64,000 nucleotides of DNA from Acidobacteriota bacterium. GTDB taxonomy: Bacteria; Acidobacteriota; Holophagae; Acanthopleuribacterales; Acanthopleuribacteraceae. The stretch is from the NCBI GenBank assembly GCA_020439745.1, contig JAGQSC010000021.1:186001-250000 (forward strand). The letters run 5' to 3'. This document shows positions 26,742 through 34,776 of this stretch, one piece after another. Numbering within the stretch: the stretch's first letter is position 1; each line of letters opens with the position of its first letter. The notes below the pieces were generated by a model. The model had not been told where the DNA came from and searched no databases. It saw only the letters and a program-made list of their open reading frames with translations. Position numbers and translations under genes: made by a program.

Positions 26742-27644
26742 TTACTCGCGCTGCGTGGTTTGGGACTTGAGATGAACAAGCAGCTGGCTAAGTACTTCGA
26801 ATGTGGGCGAAACATGGATGGCCGGTGCGTTCTGCGGTGGAATATGTGTGGTGGCATGACCGCCGACAATCAAATGAGTGTGGGCCGGCAACAGGTCGCG
26901 TAGAGTCGCGGTTTGTTCGAGAGCTGTTTGCGCATCGAGTCGATTGATGCTCAAGACCACAGCCAGTGCGTGGACGGCGTGTGCCGCGCGAGACGTTTCC
27001 TCTAATGGCAGGTCTGCACCCAAATATACGGCTCTTAACCCATGGATGGATGCGATCATGGCGGCAATCAACGCGCCAAATTCATGGGATTCACTGGGTG
27101 GGGTGGCGCAGACGATCGCGGGCGCATCTGTATGGACGCCGTAGATTCGAACCAAGCTCCCCAAGACGTTTCGTATAGCAGCGGAGGTAAGGTGCTCTTG
27201 GGCGATGCTTAGCTTGCCAGCCTCCCATTCTTTGCCTATGAGTCGCATGATGGGAAGGACCAACTCGAAAACAAAGGCTCTCGGTTCCATTAATGAAGCC
27301 ATTCGCGCAAGTTCGACGTCGGCCTCAGGTCGATAATTCTTGATGAGGTCGATGATACGGCGTACCTGACCCTCATATGCTGGTTCTGCGGGTTGGTTTT
27401 GATGTTGTAGATTGTGGATCTGCGCATTGCTGAGCTTGGTGACGCGACTGATTTTGTGGCCGTGGTCCACGGCCCACTTTAGGAGCTTCAGCCGTTCCAC
27501 TTGTTCTTGGGAGTAGAGTCGCCTTCCATTGATGCGACTGGGCACCACTGCTTTGTAGCGGCGTTCCCATGCCCGTAACGTGTCCGGCGGTAAACCAGAC
27601 AACATGCAGGCAGCTTTCATGGGGTAGGTAATAGGGTGTGTCAT
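26742..27644 (-). CDS. CarH/LitR-like MerR regulator with B12-binding domain
   Basis: A 300-residue protein. Residues 5-70 form a MerR winged helix (TLRAWERRY, RRLYSQEQVERLKLLKWA). A four-helix cap carries the Wx9EH signature (Trp140, Glu150, His151), and a Rossmann B12 fold carries E-S-H-E-F-G with His187 as the likely lower cobalt ligand. This is the CarH photoreceptor layout. The residue after Trp140 is Glu, whereas I recall a His there in Thermus CarH that binds cobalt after light exposure, so the light state may differ. The -10-like box lies close to ATG 27644 and no Shine-Dalgarno is seen, so the message may be leaderless. Confidence 0.87.
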   Translation of the reverse strand: MTHPITYPMKAACMLSGLPPDTLRAWERRYKAVVPSRINGRRLYSQEQVERLKLLKWAVDHGHKISRVTKLSNAQIHNLQHQNQPAEPAYEGQVRRIIDLIKNYRPEADVELARMASLMEPRAFVFELVLPIMRLIGKEWEAGKLSIAQEHLTSAAIRNVLGSLVRIYGVHTDAPAIVCATPPSESHEFGALIAAMIASIHGLRAVYLGADLPLEETSRAAHAVHALAVVLSINRLDAQTALEQTATLRDLLPAHTHLIVGGHATTHIPPQNAPAIHVSPTFEVLSQLLVHLKSQTTQRE

Positions 27645-27675
27645 GGCATGCACGTTAATCAATGCTCGGTAACTT

Positions 27676-27703
27676 TGTCAAGAATTTGTCTAGCAGGGGT
27701 CTG
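27676..27703 (-). promoter_or_regulatory. CarH-type operator over the -35 box of the carH-like gene
   Basis: On the minus strand, TAGACA (27692-27687) and TTGACA (27681-27676) lie exactly 11 bases apart, both fitting the TnnACA repeat known for CarH; a weaker CAGACC sits 11 bases further up. TTGACA is also the -35 element. Autorepression by the downstream protein is inferred. Confidence 0.6.
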
Positions 27704-27719
27704 GACAGACCCCTGCTAG
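27690..27719. terminator. Perfect 14-bp hairpin between fasciclin and carH-like genes
   Basis: CTAGCAGGGGTCTG is followed after two bases by CAGACCCCTGCTAG. It lies nine bases after the fasciclin stop on the minus strand and probably ends that transcript, although no T-run follows. One arm shares bases with the TAGACA operator repeat. Confidence 0.6.
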
Positions 27720-27727
27720 GTGGGATA

Positions 27728-29176
27728 TCACAAAGAACGGATCGTCACGAGGGCAACTGGACCGCGCCAGTCGAATTCACTGGCCGCTAGATCCCCGATT
27801 CCTTGAACACCATTGGCGAAGAACACATAGCCTTCCGCACCAGTTTGGTTGCGCTGGCCCACGCTACCGCAAGGCGCTCCCGGAACGCTCAGGCAAGATT
27901 CGTCGTTGGCTTCACTACCTGCGTCGTAGGCCCAGGCAAAATCTTGAACGGAGCTGCTTAGTTTGCCGAGGAAATTGTCCGTAGCAACAAGCTGTACCGC
28001 AAAGAAAGTGTCGTTGGTGGATGTGAGCATGCCTGCGACTGAGATCTGCGAAAACCCGTTGCGAGTATATATCGTCGCAGTTTCCGTGGTGCCCGGGCGT
28101 ATCGGATTGGCAAATTGCATGACATCAAAGACTTTGTCCGAGCCTTGAATGCTCTCGGCTAGCACAGACACATCGCCATCTTCAGCAAGAGCGGCTAGAC
28201 CCGGTGATGCGGGTTGTCCAAGTGTAAACAAAGCAATACTTTTGCTGTGAGAAACAATGGCGGGTGGAGAGAAAACTTGGCCGCGAGTGAGGTTGGTCAC
28301 GGACACTTCGTAAGCGCGCCCCTCTTTTTGAGGCGGTAATAGGACTTTATCAATGACGTGAATGACACCATTCGTGGCGAGTATGTCCGTGGCGGTTACC
28401 TGCGCATCGTTCACAAACACACCGCCGCTCAGGGTTACAGCCAACGTGTTGCCTTCAAGCGTGGAAATTCTGTTGGAAGAGACTACGTCAGCGGCCAGTT
28501 GGCGCCCTGGCACCACATGGTAAAGAAGTATCTGAGTGAGGGCTGCGGGGTCATTGATCAGTGCCTCAAGGGTTCCGTCCGGTAATTGCGCAAATGCTTG
28601 GTCCGAAGGTGCGAAGACGGTGAAGGGTCCGCCTTCAGCAAGGGTGTCAACGAGGTCGGCCGCTTGGACGGCAGCAACGAGTGTTTGAAAAGTCTGAGCC
28701 TGAATGGCAGTCTCTACCAGGTTTAACGATGGCGGTAGCATAACCGTGTCGATCACGTGAATGATGCCGTTGGTTGTCACGATGTCTGTTGCCACAATCG
28801 AGGCGCCAGCAATGGTGACTTGGCCGCCATTGACCTCAATGAGTGCGACCTGCTCGTTGAGCACGTTGAGGTATGGGCGCGCAATCACATCTGTGGCAGT
28901 CAGCGCTTCATCTGTCACGTGAAACAAGAGGATGTTTCTGAGTGCTTCTGGATCATTGAGCAGGGCAGATATGGTCCCCGGCGGGAGTTTGTCGAACGCT
29001 GCGTCAGTGGGTGCAAAGACCGTGAACGGTCCATCCGACCTCAGCGCATCTTCGAGTCCTGCAGCTTGGACAGCGGCTACGAGTGTGTTGAATGAACCCG
29101 CGTCAACGGCGGTATCCACAATGTCTTGGGCGTACGTGGGAATTGCTAATAGCGTGATGACAAGCAACTTTTTCAT
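27728..29176 (-). CDS. Secreted protein with two fasciclin domains and a spondin_N-like domain
   Basis: A 482-residue exported protein; ATG 29176 has GGAG upstream and a signal peptide (MKKLLVITLLAIPTYAQ). Two FAS1 repeats follow (about 18-148 and 149-285), each with the [22 protein letters not shown] core and a [18 protein letters not shown] end. The C-terminal 190 residues (YEVSVTNLTRGQVFSPP, GSEANDESC) match the spondin_N fold. These are adhesion-type domains, so a surface or matrix role is likely. It is the second gene of an operon with a shorter fasciclin gene; a hairpin lies between them. Confidence 0.9.
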   Translation of the reverse strand: MKKLLVITLLAIPTYAQDIVDTAVDAGSFNTLVAAVQAAGLEDALRSDGPFTVFAPTDAAFDKLPPGTISALLNDPEALRNILLFHVTDEALTATDVIARPYLNVLNEQVALIEVNGGQVTIAGASIVATDIVTTNGIIHVIDTVMLPPSLNLVETAIQAQTFQTLVAAVQAADLVDTLAEGGPFTVFAPSDQAFAQLPDGTLEALINDPAALTQILLYHVVPGRQLAADVVSSNRISTLEGNTLAVTLSGGVFVNDAQVTATDILATNGVIHVIDKVLLPPQKEGRAYEVSVTNLTRGQVFSPPAIVSHSKSIALFTLGQPASPGLAALAEDGDVSVLAESIQGSDKVFDVMQFANPIRPGTTETATIYTRNGFSQISVAGMLTSTNDTFFAVQLVATDNFLGKLSSSVQDFAWAYDAGSEANDESCLSVPGAPCGSVGQRNQTGAEGYVFFANGVQGIGDLAASEFDWRGPVALVTIRSL

Positions 29177-29210
29177 TTTTGTTCTCCTATTTTCTTGTTC
29201 GCTAGAAAGT

Positions 29211-29234
29211 GCAGCGGCGCGTGTGCGCCGCTGC
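29211..29234 (-). terminator. Intercistronic hairpin between the two fasciclin genes
   Basis: GCAGCGGCGC and GCGCCGCTGC form a perfect 10-bp stem with a GTGT loop. The minus-strand tail is ACTTTC, so it may act as a leaky terminator or mRNA-stability hairpin that sets the ratio of the two proteins. Confidence 0.6.
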
Positions 29235-29243
29235 TTGGTGGGC

Positions 29244-29708
29244 TCACCGGGGGAGGATGACTTTGTCGATGACGTGAATGACACCGTTGCGGCACATGAT
29301 GTCGGTCTTGATCACGCTGGCGTCATTCACCTTGACGCCGTTGTCACTCGAGATGGTTATGTTTTGGCCTTGCACGGTCGTTGCTTGGCTTAATGTGACA
29401 ACCTGTTCAGCGGTCACTTTGCCTGCCACCACGTGGTAGGTAAGCACTTTTGTCAATGCGTCCCGATCCGCCAGCAGGGCATTCAGTTGTTCTTGAGGGA
29501 TTTGTGCGAACGCTTCATCGGTGGGCGCGAACACTGTGAAGGGCCCATCACCTTTCAGGGTGTCGACCAATCCGGCAGCCTTGATGGCGGTTACTAGGGT
29601 TTCGAATTGACCAGCTGATATTGCGGTATCCACAAGATCCTTGGTGAGCGGTGCTTTGGTGCCGCCCACGAGTGGGCCGAGTGCGATGAGGGCGAGAATG
29701 TTAATCAT
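29244..29708 (-). CDS. Secreted single-domain fasciclin protein
   Basis: A 154-residue exported protein; GGAG is seven bases before ATG 29708. After a hydrophobic leader ([16 protein letters not shown]) comes one FAS1 domain with [33 protein letters not shown] and the closing [14 protein letters not shown]. It resembles the second FAS1 repeat of the downstream gene, which suggests duplication. Such small FAS1 proteins are thought to act in adhesion. The upstream AT-rich region (29709-29881) is shared with a divergent SRPBCC gene. Confidence 0.9.
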   Translation of the reverse strand: MINILALIALGPLVGGTKAPLTKDLVDTAISAGQFETLVTAIKAAGLVDTLKGDGPFTVFAPTDEAFAQIPQEQLNALLADRDALTKVLTYHVVAGKVTAEQVVTLSQATTVQGQNITISSDNGVKVNDASVIKTDIMCRNGVIHVIDKVILPR

Positions 29709-29881
29709 GAAGAGACTCCTATTTGTGAAAAGTTCCGGATTAGATATCCGTGTCTGTGTGGTTATTCGATAATGTCTAGATAAAGTTTCAAAAAAAGTTG
29801 GAAAAAATATGGACAAAAATTTCCACGAACCCTATTTTGGAAGGGCCGATGGTATTTTTGTGACCTGAAAGGAGTGCCCAT

Positions 29882-30328
29882 ATGCCTGTTTTGTTCGAGA
29901 CGGTTCAACACCTTGCGGTGCCGTTAAAGGAGGTATGGTCCTTTTTTGCAGACCCCAACAATCTCAAACGGCTGATGCCGCCGTCGATGAACGTTCATTT
30001 GGTGTCTGAACCACCGCACATGATGGAAAGGGGTGTCGTGATGACAGTTGGGGTTCGCGTATTCGGGATCCCAAGCTCCTGGGTCGTAGAAATAGAAGCT
30101 TGGCATCCGCCGCACGGGTTTACCGACGTTCAATCCGGCGGTCTTTTTTCGTATTGGAAGCATCAACATCAGTTCCATGAAGTGGATGGGGTTACGGAGA
30201 TCAAAGATACGATTCGTTTCCAACTCCCTTGGTTGTTGCGGTTGTTTCACCCGATTGTGGTTTGGCAAATGAAGCGTTTGTTTGCGTACCGACAGGCGGC
30301 GCTACGTTCTATTTTCAACGCTTCGTAA
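29882..30328 (+). CDS. SRPBCC-family (START-like) ligand-binding protein
   Basis: A 148-residue cytoplasmic protein; AAGGAG lies seven bases upstream. The helix-grip pattern is clear (HLAVPLKEVWSFFADPNNLKRLMPP, with YWKHQHQFHEVDG in the middle and the long C-terminal helix). It resembles the SRPBCC proteins sometimes annotated as cell-division inhibitors and sometimes found near photolyase and LitR/CarH genes. That makes a light-response link with the nearby CarH-like gene possible, but no matching 11-bp repeats are obvious here. Confidence 0.8.
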   Translation: MPVLFETVQHLAVPLKEVWSFFADPNNLKRLMPPSMNVHLVSEPPHMMERGVVMTVGVRVFGIPSSWVVEIEAWHPPHGFTDVQSGGLFSYWKHQHQFHEVDGVTEIKDTIRFQLPWLLRLFHPIVVWQMKRLFAYRQAALRSIFNAS

Positions 30329-30600
30329 AACAATTTTTTGGATTGTGGCATTCATGAAAACGAATGTCTCAAGTTACAAATCGCCACAACGTAAAAAGCG
30401 ATGAGCCTGTCCACGAAACAATGGTGGTCAGGCATTCATCCGACGTCGAGGCTCAGAGTTTTTACACATGAAAACACCAGATTTGGACCGCTCCTTGCTG
30501 ATTGTTGTGCGGATGTTTTTTCAAAGTGAAGACATCTTGGAACCCATATCGTCGCATGCCACCGACGGGTTCACAGTAACGCAATGTAATAGGAGAGATT

Positions 30601-33504
30601 ATGAGTTTAAGTGCCATGCGCGGGATCCGTTGGGTCCCGCTTTTTCTGTTGACCTTAGCTAGTGTTGCGAGTGATGACACAACCGGGCACCTGGTTGGAT
30701 CAATCGCAGATAACAATCAAGAGCCGTTACCTGGGGCGGTTATTTCCGTGGAGCACGTTTCCACAGGGCTGGTTCGCAGTGCGGTAAGTGACGAAGACGG
30801 TTCCTATCGTTTTCCGAGTCTGCCTGTCGGTGATTACACCGTGATGGTGTCTATGCCAGGGTTTCAAACGACCAAGCAAACCGTGAATGTAGGAATTGGC
30901 GATAAGACCAATGTATCGTTCTCGTTGCAGCCAGGAACCGTGAGTGAAACACTAACTGTGACGAACAGTGCTGTGTTGGTAGACACATCCAGTACCACTT
31001 CCGGCTTGAATGTGAACCTCGACGATCTCGTAAGCCGCATCCCTCTGTCCCGTGACCAAACATCGGTCGCATTATTAGCACCGGGTTCCTTGGAAGGCGA
31101 CGATGGGTTCAATGAGGATGGCGAACAGGGATTGAAACTGGCCTCTATCGGCGGCACGTCCGTGGCTGAAAACGCCTATTTGGTGAACGGTTTGAATACC
31201 ACCAATTTCCGCAATGGTCTGGGCGGTAGCCAAGTACCCTTCGAATTCCTTCAGGAAATGCAAGTTAAGACGGGTGGTTATCAAGCCGAATTCGGTCGCT
31301 CCACAGGTGGGGTAATCAATTCGGTGACCAAAAGCGGGTCCAATCAATTCCATTATGGATTGAATTTGTACTGGGAACCGGAAAGTCTCTCTTCGCAAGA
31401 GAAAGACACATTCGAGCGCACCAATAGTGCTGAGGATCGCGAAGTCATGGATGCTAACTTCTATGCCAGTGGTCCGGTCGTCAAAGATAAGCTGTTCTTT
31501 TATGTGCTTTACAATCCTCGTGACCGCGAAGTGAGCGATACCCGCGTAACTCGGGACAGTGTCTTTTCATCGGATGACTCCTTCTGGGGTGCCAAGTTAG
31601 ATTGGTACATCACAGAGAATCAACATCTTGAGTTCACCGCATTCACAGACGAACAAGAAAGCCAGGAAGTGGTGTATAGCTTTGACCGCGGTTTGGGTCG
31701 TGGCGATGCATCTGGTGATGGCATCCATTATCGTGGCGGTGAGAATTTCATCTTGAAATATACAGGCATTATCTCGCCTGATCTCATTATTTCGGCACAG
31801 GCTGGGACCAATGATTTCGACCGCACCAATCAATCCAGTGCCGACATCTATCCTTATGTGATCGACAGCCGCGACGGTTCTTTCAGTCCGGTGGGACTAT
31901 ATGTCAATGATCAACCCGCGGTCTCTGTAGACGAACGTGAAGCGGCTCGTTTTGATGTGGATTATTATCTGGGCGATCACAATTTCCGTGCAGGCATCGA
32001 TTTTGAACAAAACACTTCCCACGAGCAGATTGCATACTCGGGTGGTGCTTATTATCGTTATTTCATCGCTGATGGCAGCGAGACGTTTGAAAACGGCAAT
32101 CCCAATGCTGGCGATTTGTTGGTTCGCGAACGTCACTTCAACGGTGGTGGCGACTTTGAAGTGGAAACCACGGCGATCTATTTGCAAGACAGTTGGTCCA
32201 TCAATGACCGCTTTACGATCAACTTGGGACTGCGAAACGAGTCGTTCAACAATAAGAACGCTTTAGGTGAGAGCTTCATCAAGATCGATAACCAATTGGC
32301 ACCGCGTTTGGGCTTCATTTGGGACCCCAAAGGAGACGGCACATCCAAGGTCTATGGCAATTTTGGGCGTTACTATCTGCCCATCGCTTCCAACACCAAC
32401 ATTCGTATGTCCGGTGCCGAATTCTTCACCGAAGAGTGGTACGTGGCCCAAGGGATTGATAACGAAAATGGCGGTGACTGGAGCCCCATAGGCGGTGGTG
32501 ACCGCCTTGAATTCACGGTGTTTGGTGATGGCGAAGTGCCCGATGCACGTGAGATTCTGGACACAAGCATCAAGCCCATGTTCCAGGACGAATACGTGTT
32601 GGGATACCAAACCCAAGTCACAGCCAACTGGTCGGTTGGAGCTCGGGGTGTCCATCGCAATCTGGGTCGCGCTATTGAAGACGTGGCCGTGGATGCTGCA
32701 CTCAACCGTTATGTTCAAGCCAACTATCCCAACTCCGGTTTTGAAGCCCATGGATTTGACTTCTATGTGCTCACCAATCCGGGTTCCGACCTGAACTTCT
32801 TTGTCGACGTGGATGAAGATGGTGTCCTGGACGAAGTCACGCTGACAGCTGATGAACTGGGTTACCCGGAAGCCGAACGCAACTACTACGCGCTGGAATT
32901 GACCTTCGAGCGTCGCTGGGTGGACAACTGGATGGTTCAGGGCTCATACACCTGGTCTCATAGTTACGGCAACTACGAAGGATGGGTGCGCAGTGACAAT
33001 GAGCAAGATGATGCCGGTATTACGACGTTGTTCGATCAACCGGGACTATTGGACAATGGTTACGGAAACCTGCCCAACGACCGTCGACACAATTTGAAGA
33101 TTTTTGGCGCCTATCAACTCGCCAACAAACTGCAACTTGGCACCAGCCTGCGCTTCCGTTCGGGCCGTCCCATCAATGCCTTTGGGGTGCATCCAACCGA
33201 CGAGTTTGCGGCCGATTATGGCGTGGAATCGTTCTTTGCTGATGGCGTGCCATCTCCGCGCGGTTCTCGCGGTACTACGGAGGACGTCACCATTATTGAT
33301 CTATCCGCCCAGTATCCTCTGCGGTTGGGTCGTGCCGATCTGATTTTGCGCGTGGATGCTTTCAACGTCTTTGACTTCGATTCGGTGACGGAAGTGGAAG
33401 AAGGCTTTGATCTGGAATCTGGCGGCTCAAACCCCAACTATGGTCTACCCACCAACTACCAGGACCCTCGTCGCGTGCGTGTCAGCGCCTCCTATCGCTT
33501 CTGA
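30601..33504 (+). CDS. Oar-like TonB-dependent receptor with carboxypeptidase-regulatory domain
   Basis: A 967-residue outer-membrane receptor with AGGAG five bases before the start. After a signal peptide come a carboxypeptidase-regulatory sandwich (GSIADNNQEPLPGAVISV, about 30-115), a plug (IGGTSVAENAYLVNGLNT, GEFGRSTGG-like EFGRSTGGVINSVTKSG) and a barrel ending in RVSASYRF. It is the same class as the receptor at 677 but only loosely similar. It is monocistronic with a strong terminator. The 272 bases upstream hold no ORF. Substrate unknown. Confidence 0.93.
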   Translation: MSLSAMRGIRWVPLFLLTLASVASDDTTGHLVGSIADNNQEPLPGAVISVEHVSTGLVRSAVSDEDGSYRFPSLPVGDYTVMVSMPGFQTTKQTVNVGIGDKTNVSFSLQPGTVSETLTVTNSAVLVDTSSTTSGLNVNLDDLVSRIPLSRDQTSVALLAPGSLEGDDGFNEDGEQGLKLASIGGTSVAENAYLVNGLNTTNFRNGLGGSQVPFEFLQEMQVKTGGYQAEFGRSTGGVINSVTKSGSNQFHYGLNLYWEPESLSSQEKDTFERTNSAEDREVMDANFYASGPVVKDKLFFYVLYNPRDREVSDTRVTRDSVFSSDDSFWGAKLDWYITENQHLEFTAFTDEQESQEVVYSFDRGLGRGDASGDGIHYRGGENFILKYTGIISPDLIISAQAGTNDFDRTNQSSADIYPYVIDSRDGSFSPVGLYVNDQPAVSVDEREAARFDVDYYLGDHNFRAGIDFEQNTSHEQIAYSGGAYYRYFIADGSETFENGNPNAGDLLVRERHFNGGGDFEVETTAIYLQDSWSINDRFTINLGLRNESFNNKNALGESFIKIDNQLAPRLGFIWDPKGDGTSKVYGNFGRYYLPIASNTNIRMSGAEFFTEEWYVAQGIDNENGGDWSPIGGGDRLEFTVFGDGEVPDAREILDTSIKPMFQDEYVLGYQTQVTANWSVGARGVHRNLGRAIEDVAVDAALNRYVQANYPNSGFEAHGFDFYVLTNPGSDLNFFVDVDEDGVLDEVTLTADELGYPEAERNYYALELTFERRWVDNWMVQGSYTWSHSYGNYEGWVRSDNEQDDAGITTLFDQPGLLDNGYGNLPNDRRHNLKIFGAYQLANKLQLGTSLRFRSGRPINAFGVHPTDEFAADYGVESFFADGVPSPRGSRGTTEDVTIIDLSAQYPLRLGRADLILRVDAFNVFDFDSVTEVEEGFDLESGGSNPNYGLPTNYQDPRRVRVSASYRF

Positions 33505-33518
33505 TCGTGCGTCCGAGC

Positions 33519-33728
33519 CTAAGAGGGCTCTGTGTGAAAGGCGGGCCTTGTGCCCGCCTTTTCTATTGAGAAGGAAGAAGACATTTCTTCGGGTGAGGCA
33601 GCCGCCAACAACTCGGTCCAAGGTGTTAGGTGCAGAAATCCATCAAAGGTTGTCCATTCCCTGCGCACCATGTCCCAAAAGGCGGAGGTATCGGCCTGAC
33701 TGATAAACCCAAATCTCAGACTGGCCAT
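33519..33728 (-). CDS. Small 69-residue protein behind a Fur-like box
   Basis: ATG 33728 has a strong GGAGG five bases upstream, and a Fur-like box lies 22 bases before the start. The product (MASLRFGFISQADTSAFWDM...) is soluble-looking, rich in aromatic residues in the first half, with no recognised family. Its last 15 codons run through the terminator hairpin of the convergent TonB gene, which may mean that coding there is incidental. The ribosome binding site and box argue for a real gene. Confidence 0.5.
   Translation of the reverse strand: MASLRFGFISQADTSAFWDMVRREWTTFDGFLHLTPWTELLAAASPEEMSSSFSIEKAGTRPAFHTEPS
33537..33562 (+). terminator. Rho-independent terminator of the second TonB receptor gene
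   Basis: AAAGGCGGGC (33537-33546) pairs with GCCCGCCTTT (33552-33561) over a CTTGT loop and ends in TTTT. Confidence 0.9.
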
Positions 33729-33749
33729 GTCACCCTCCAATATGATATT

Positions 33750-33764
33750 GAGATTCAATCTCAT
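33750..33764. promoter_or_regulatory. Fur-like box between divergent small genes
   Basis: TGAGATTCAATCTCA is a perfect 7-1-7 inverted repeat, close to the TGATAATnATTATCA consensus used by Fur-family repressors. It sits 22 bases upstream of the 69-residue ORF and 83 bases before the DUF1272 gene. Control by iron or zinc is inferred from form only. Confidence 0.55.
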
Positions 33765-33846
33765 ATCAATGGCGCTGTCAAGAGGTTTTTTTGCGTTATG
33801 GTGTATGATGGAATCACGAACCACACAACAATTGAGGGAGGGCAGC

Positions 33847-34023
33847 ATGGCTTTGGAGATGAAGAACAGTTGTGAACGCTGCCAGACCAAATTGAGCCCT
33901 GCCGGATTGGCATTTATCTGTTCTTATGAGTGTACCTACTGCAGTTCGTGCAACGAACAATTAGACCAGCGCTGCCCCAATTGTCGGGGTGAACTGGTGC
34001 GCAGACCGAGAAGAGAAGACTAA
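33847..34023 (+). CDS. DUF1272 cysteine-rich small protein
   Basis: A 58-residue protein; GGAGG precedes ATG 33847. The pattern SCERCQTKL, CSYECTYCSSC, RCPNCRGELVRRP is that of DUF1272, a short family with four CxxC-like knuckles that likely binds zinc. Function unknown. It is divergent from the 69-residue ORF across a Fur-like box, and its TAA stop overlaps the convergent VOC gene in CTAA. Confidence 0.88.
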   Translation: MALEMKNSCERCQTKLSPAGLAFICSYECTYCSSCNEQLDQRCPNCRGELVRRPRRED

Positions 34024-34382
34024 TCTGATTCGGTCACGTGTTCGAAAAAGGTGAGCCGGTTGCCAAACGGGTCTGTCATCGCCATTTCCAATGTACCCCA
34101 TTCTGTTTCTTCAACCCCTGGCCGACTGTATTTGTATTGTTGACTCAATAGCTGCTCCTGAAAGCCGCGGACATCCGCAATCAAGAGCATGATGGCAGCG
34201 CCTGGACACGCATCTCCATGATGTTCCGAGAGATGGATCACCAGGTTATCTTTGAGAATCTCTATATAGAGTGGGAAGTTTTCGTCGAATCGATGCTCGA
34301 AATTGACCTTGAACCCGAGAAAATCAACATAAAAAGCTTTGGCTACCGATTCGTCGAAGATACGCAAAACGGGAATGATCAT
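34020..34382 (-). CDS. Glyoxalase/bleomycin-resistance family protein
   Basis: A 120-residue VOC protein with GGAG five bases before ATG 34382. IPVLRIFDESVAKAFYVDFLGF, LVIHLSEHHGDACPGA and DPFGNRLTFFEH are hallmarks of the glyoxalase subgroup often annotated as bleomycin resistance protein. It may bind a drug or act on an unknown small molecule; sequence alone does not separate these. Single gene. Confidence 0.88.
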   Translation of the reverse strand: MIIPVLRIFDESVAKAFYVDFLGFKVNFEHRFDENFPLYIEILKDNLVIHLSEHHGDACPGAAIMLLIADVRGFQEQLLSQQYKYSRPGVEETEWGTLEMAMTDPFGNRLTFFEHVTESD

Positions 34383-34530
34383 GGCTTCTCCGAGCGAGTT
34401 GGATTTTTAAGGAAGTGCACGGACGGTATTATCCAACATTTGCACAAGTTATGGAGTGCGCATTGCATCTTGCAGGCTGTGGACCTAGGATGTATAGAAA
34501 CCACAAATTTGACGCGGCGGAGGGCACGAC

Positions 34531-34776
34531 ATGCAGCTTAACCCCAACAACCCGAACCACCAGGCAGAATTAAGACGGCAATTAAGCCAAGTGAGCGCGG
34601 CTGAGGCCGAGCGTAGATTGCGTGAGATTACCCGAACACGACAAGGCGTCGAGGTAGTCAATCAGGCTTTGGAAGCGACGGCGTATGCGACGGGAAACCG
34701 CGTTTTTTATTCATCGCCTTCAGATCTGCAAACCGTGGCCCATGAATTGACCCACACCCATCAGCAGAAGGGTTAG
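34531..34776 (+). CDS. Miniature DUF4157-like protein with HExxH motif
   Basis: An 81-residue protein with GGAGG seven bases before ATG 34531. The C-terminal half (ATGNRVFYSSPSDLQTVAHELTHTHQQKG) is the core of DUF4157, the putative zinc-metallopeptidase domain of extracellular contractile injection systems and toxins; HELTH would supply two His ligands and the Glu. It ends three residues after HELTHTHQQ, so the third ligand is missing, and no injection-system gene is in the window. The charged N-terminal half (RRQLSQVSAAEAERRLREITR) is a likely helix. Confidence 0.75.
   Translation: MQLNPNNPNHQAELRRQLSQVSAAEAERRLREITRTRQGVEVVNQALEATAYATGNRVFYSSPSDLQTVAHELTHTHQQKG

Noticed and set aside
29709-29881. 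Possible CarH-type 11-bp repeats between the fasciclin and SRPBCC genes
   Set aside because: Only one good TnnACA match on each strand; the neighbours at 11-base steps do not fit.
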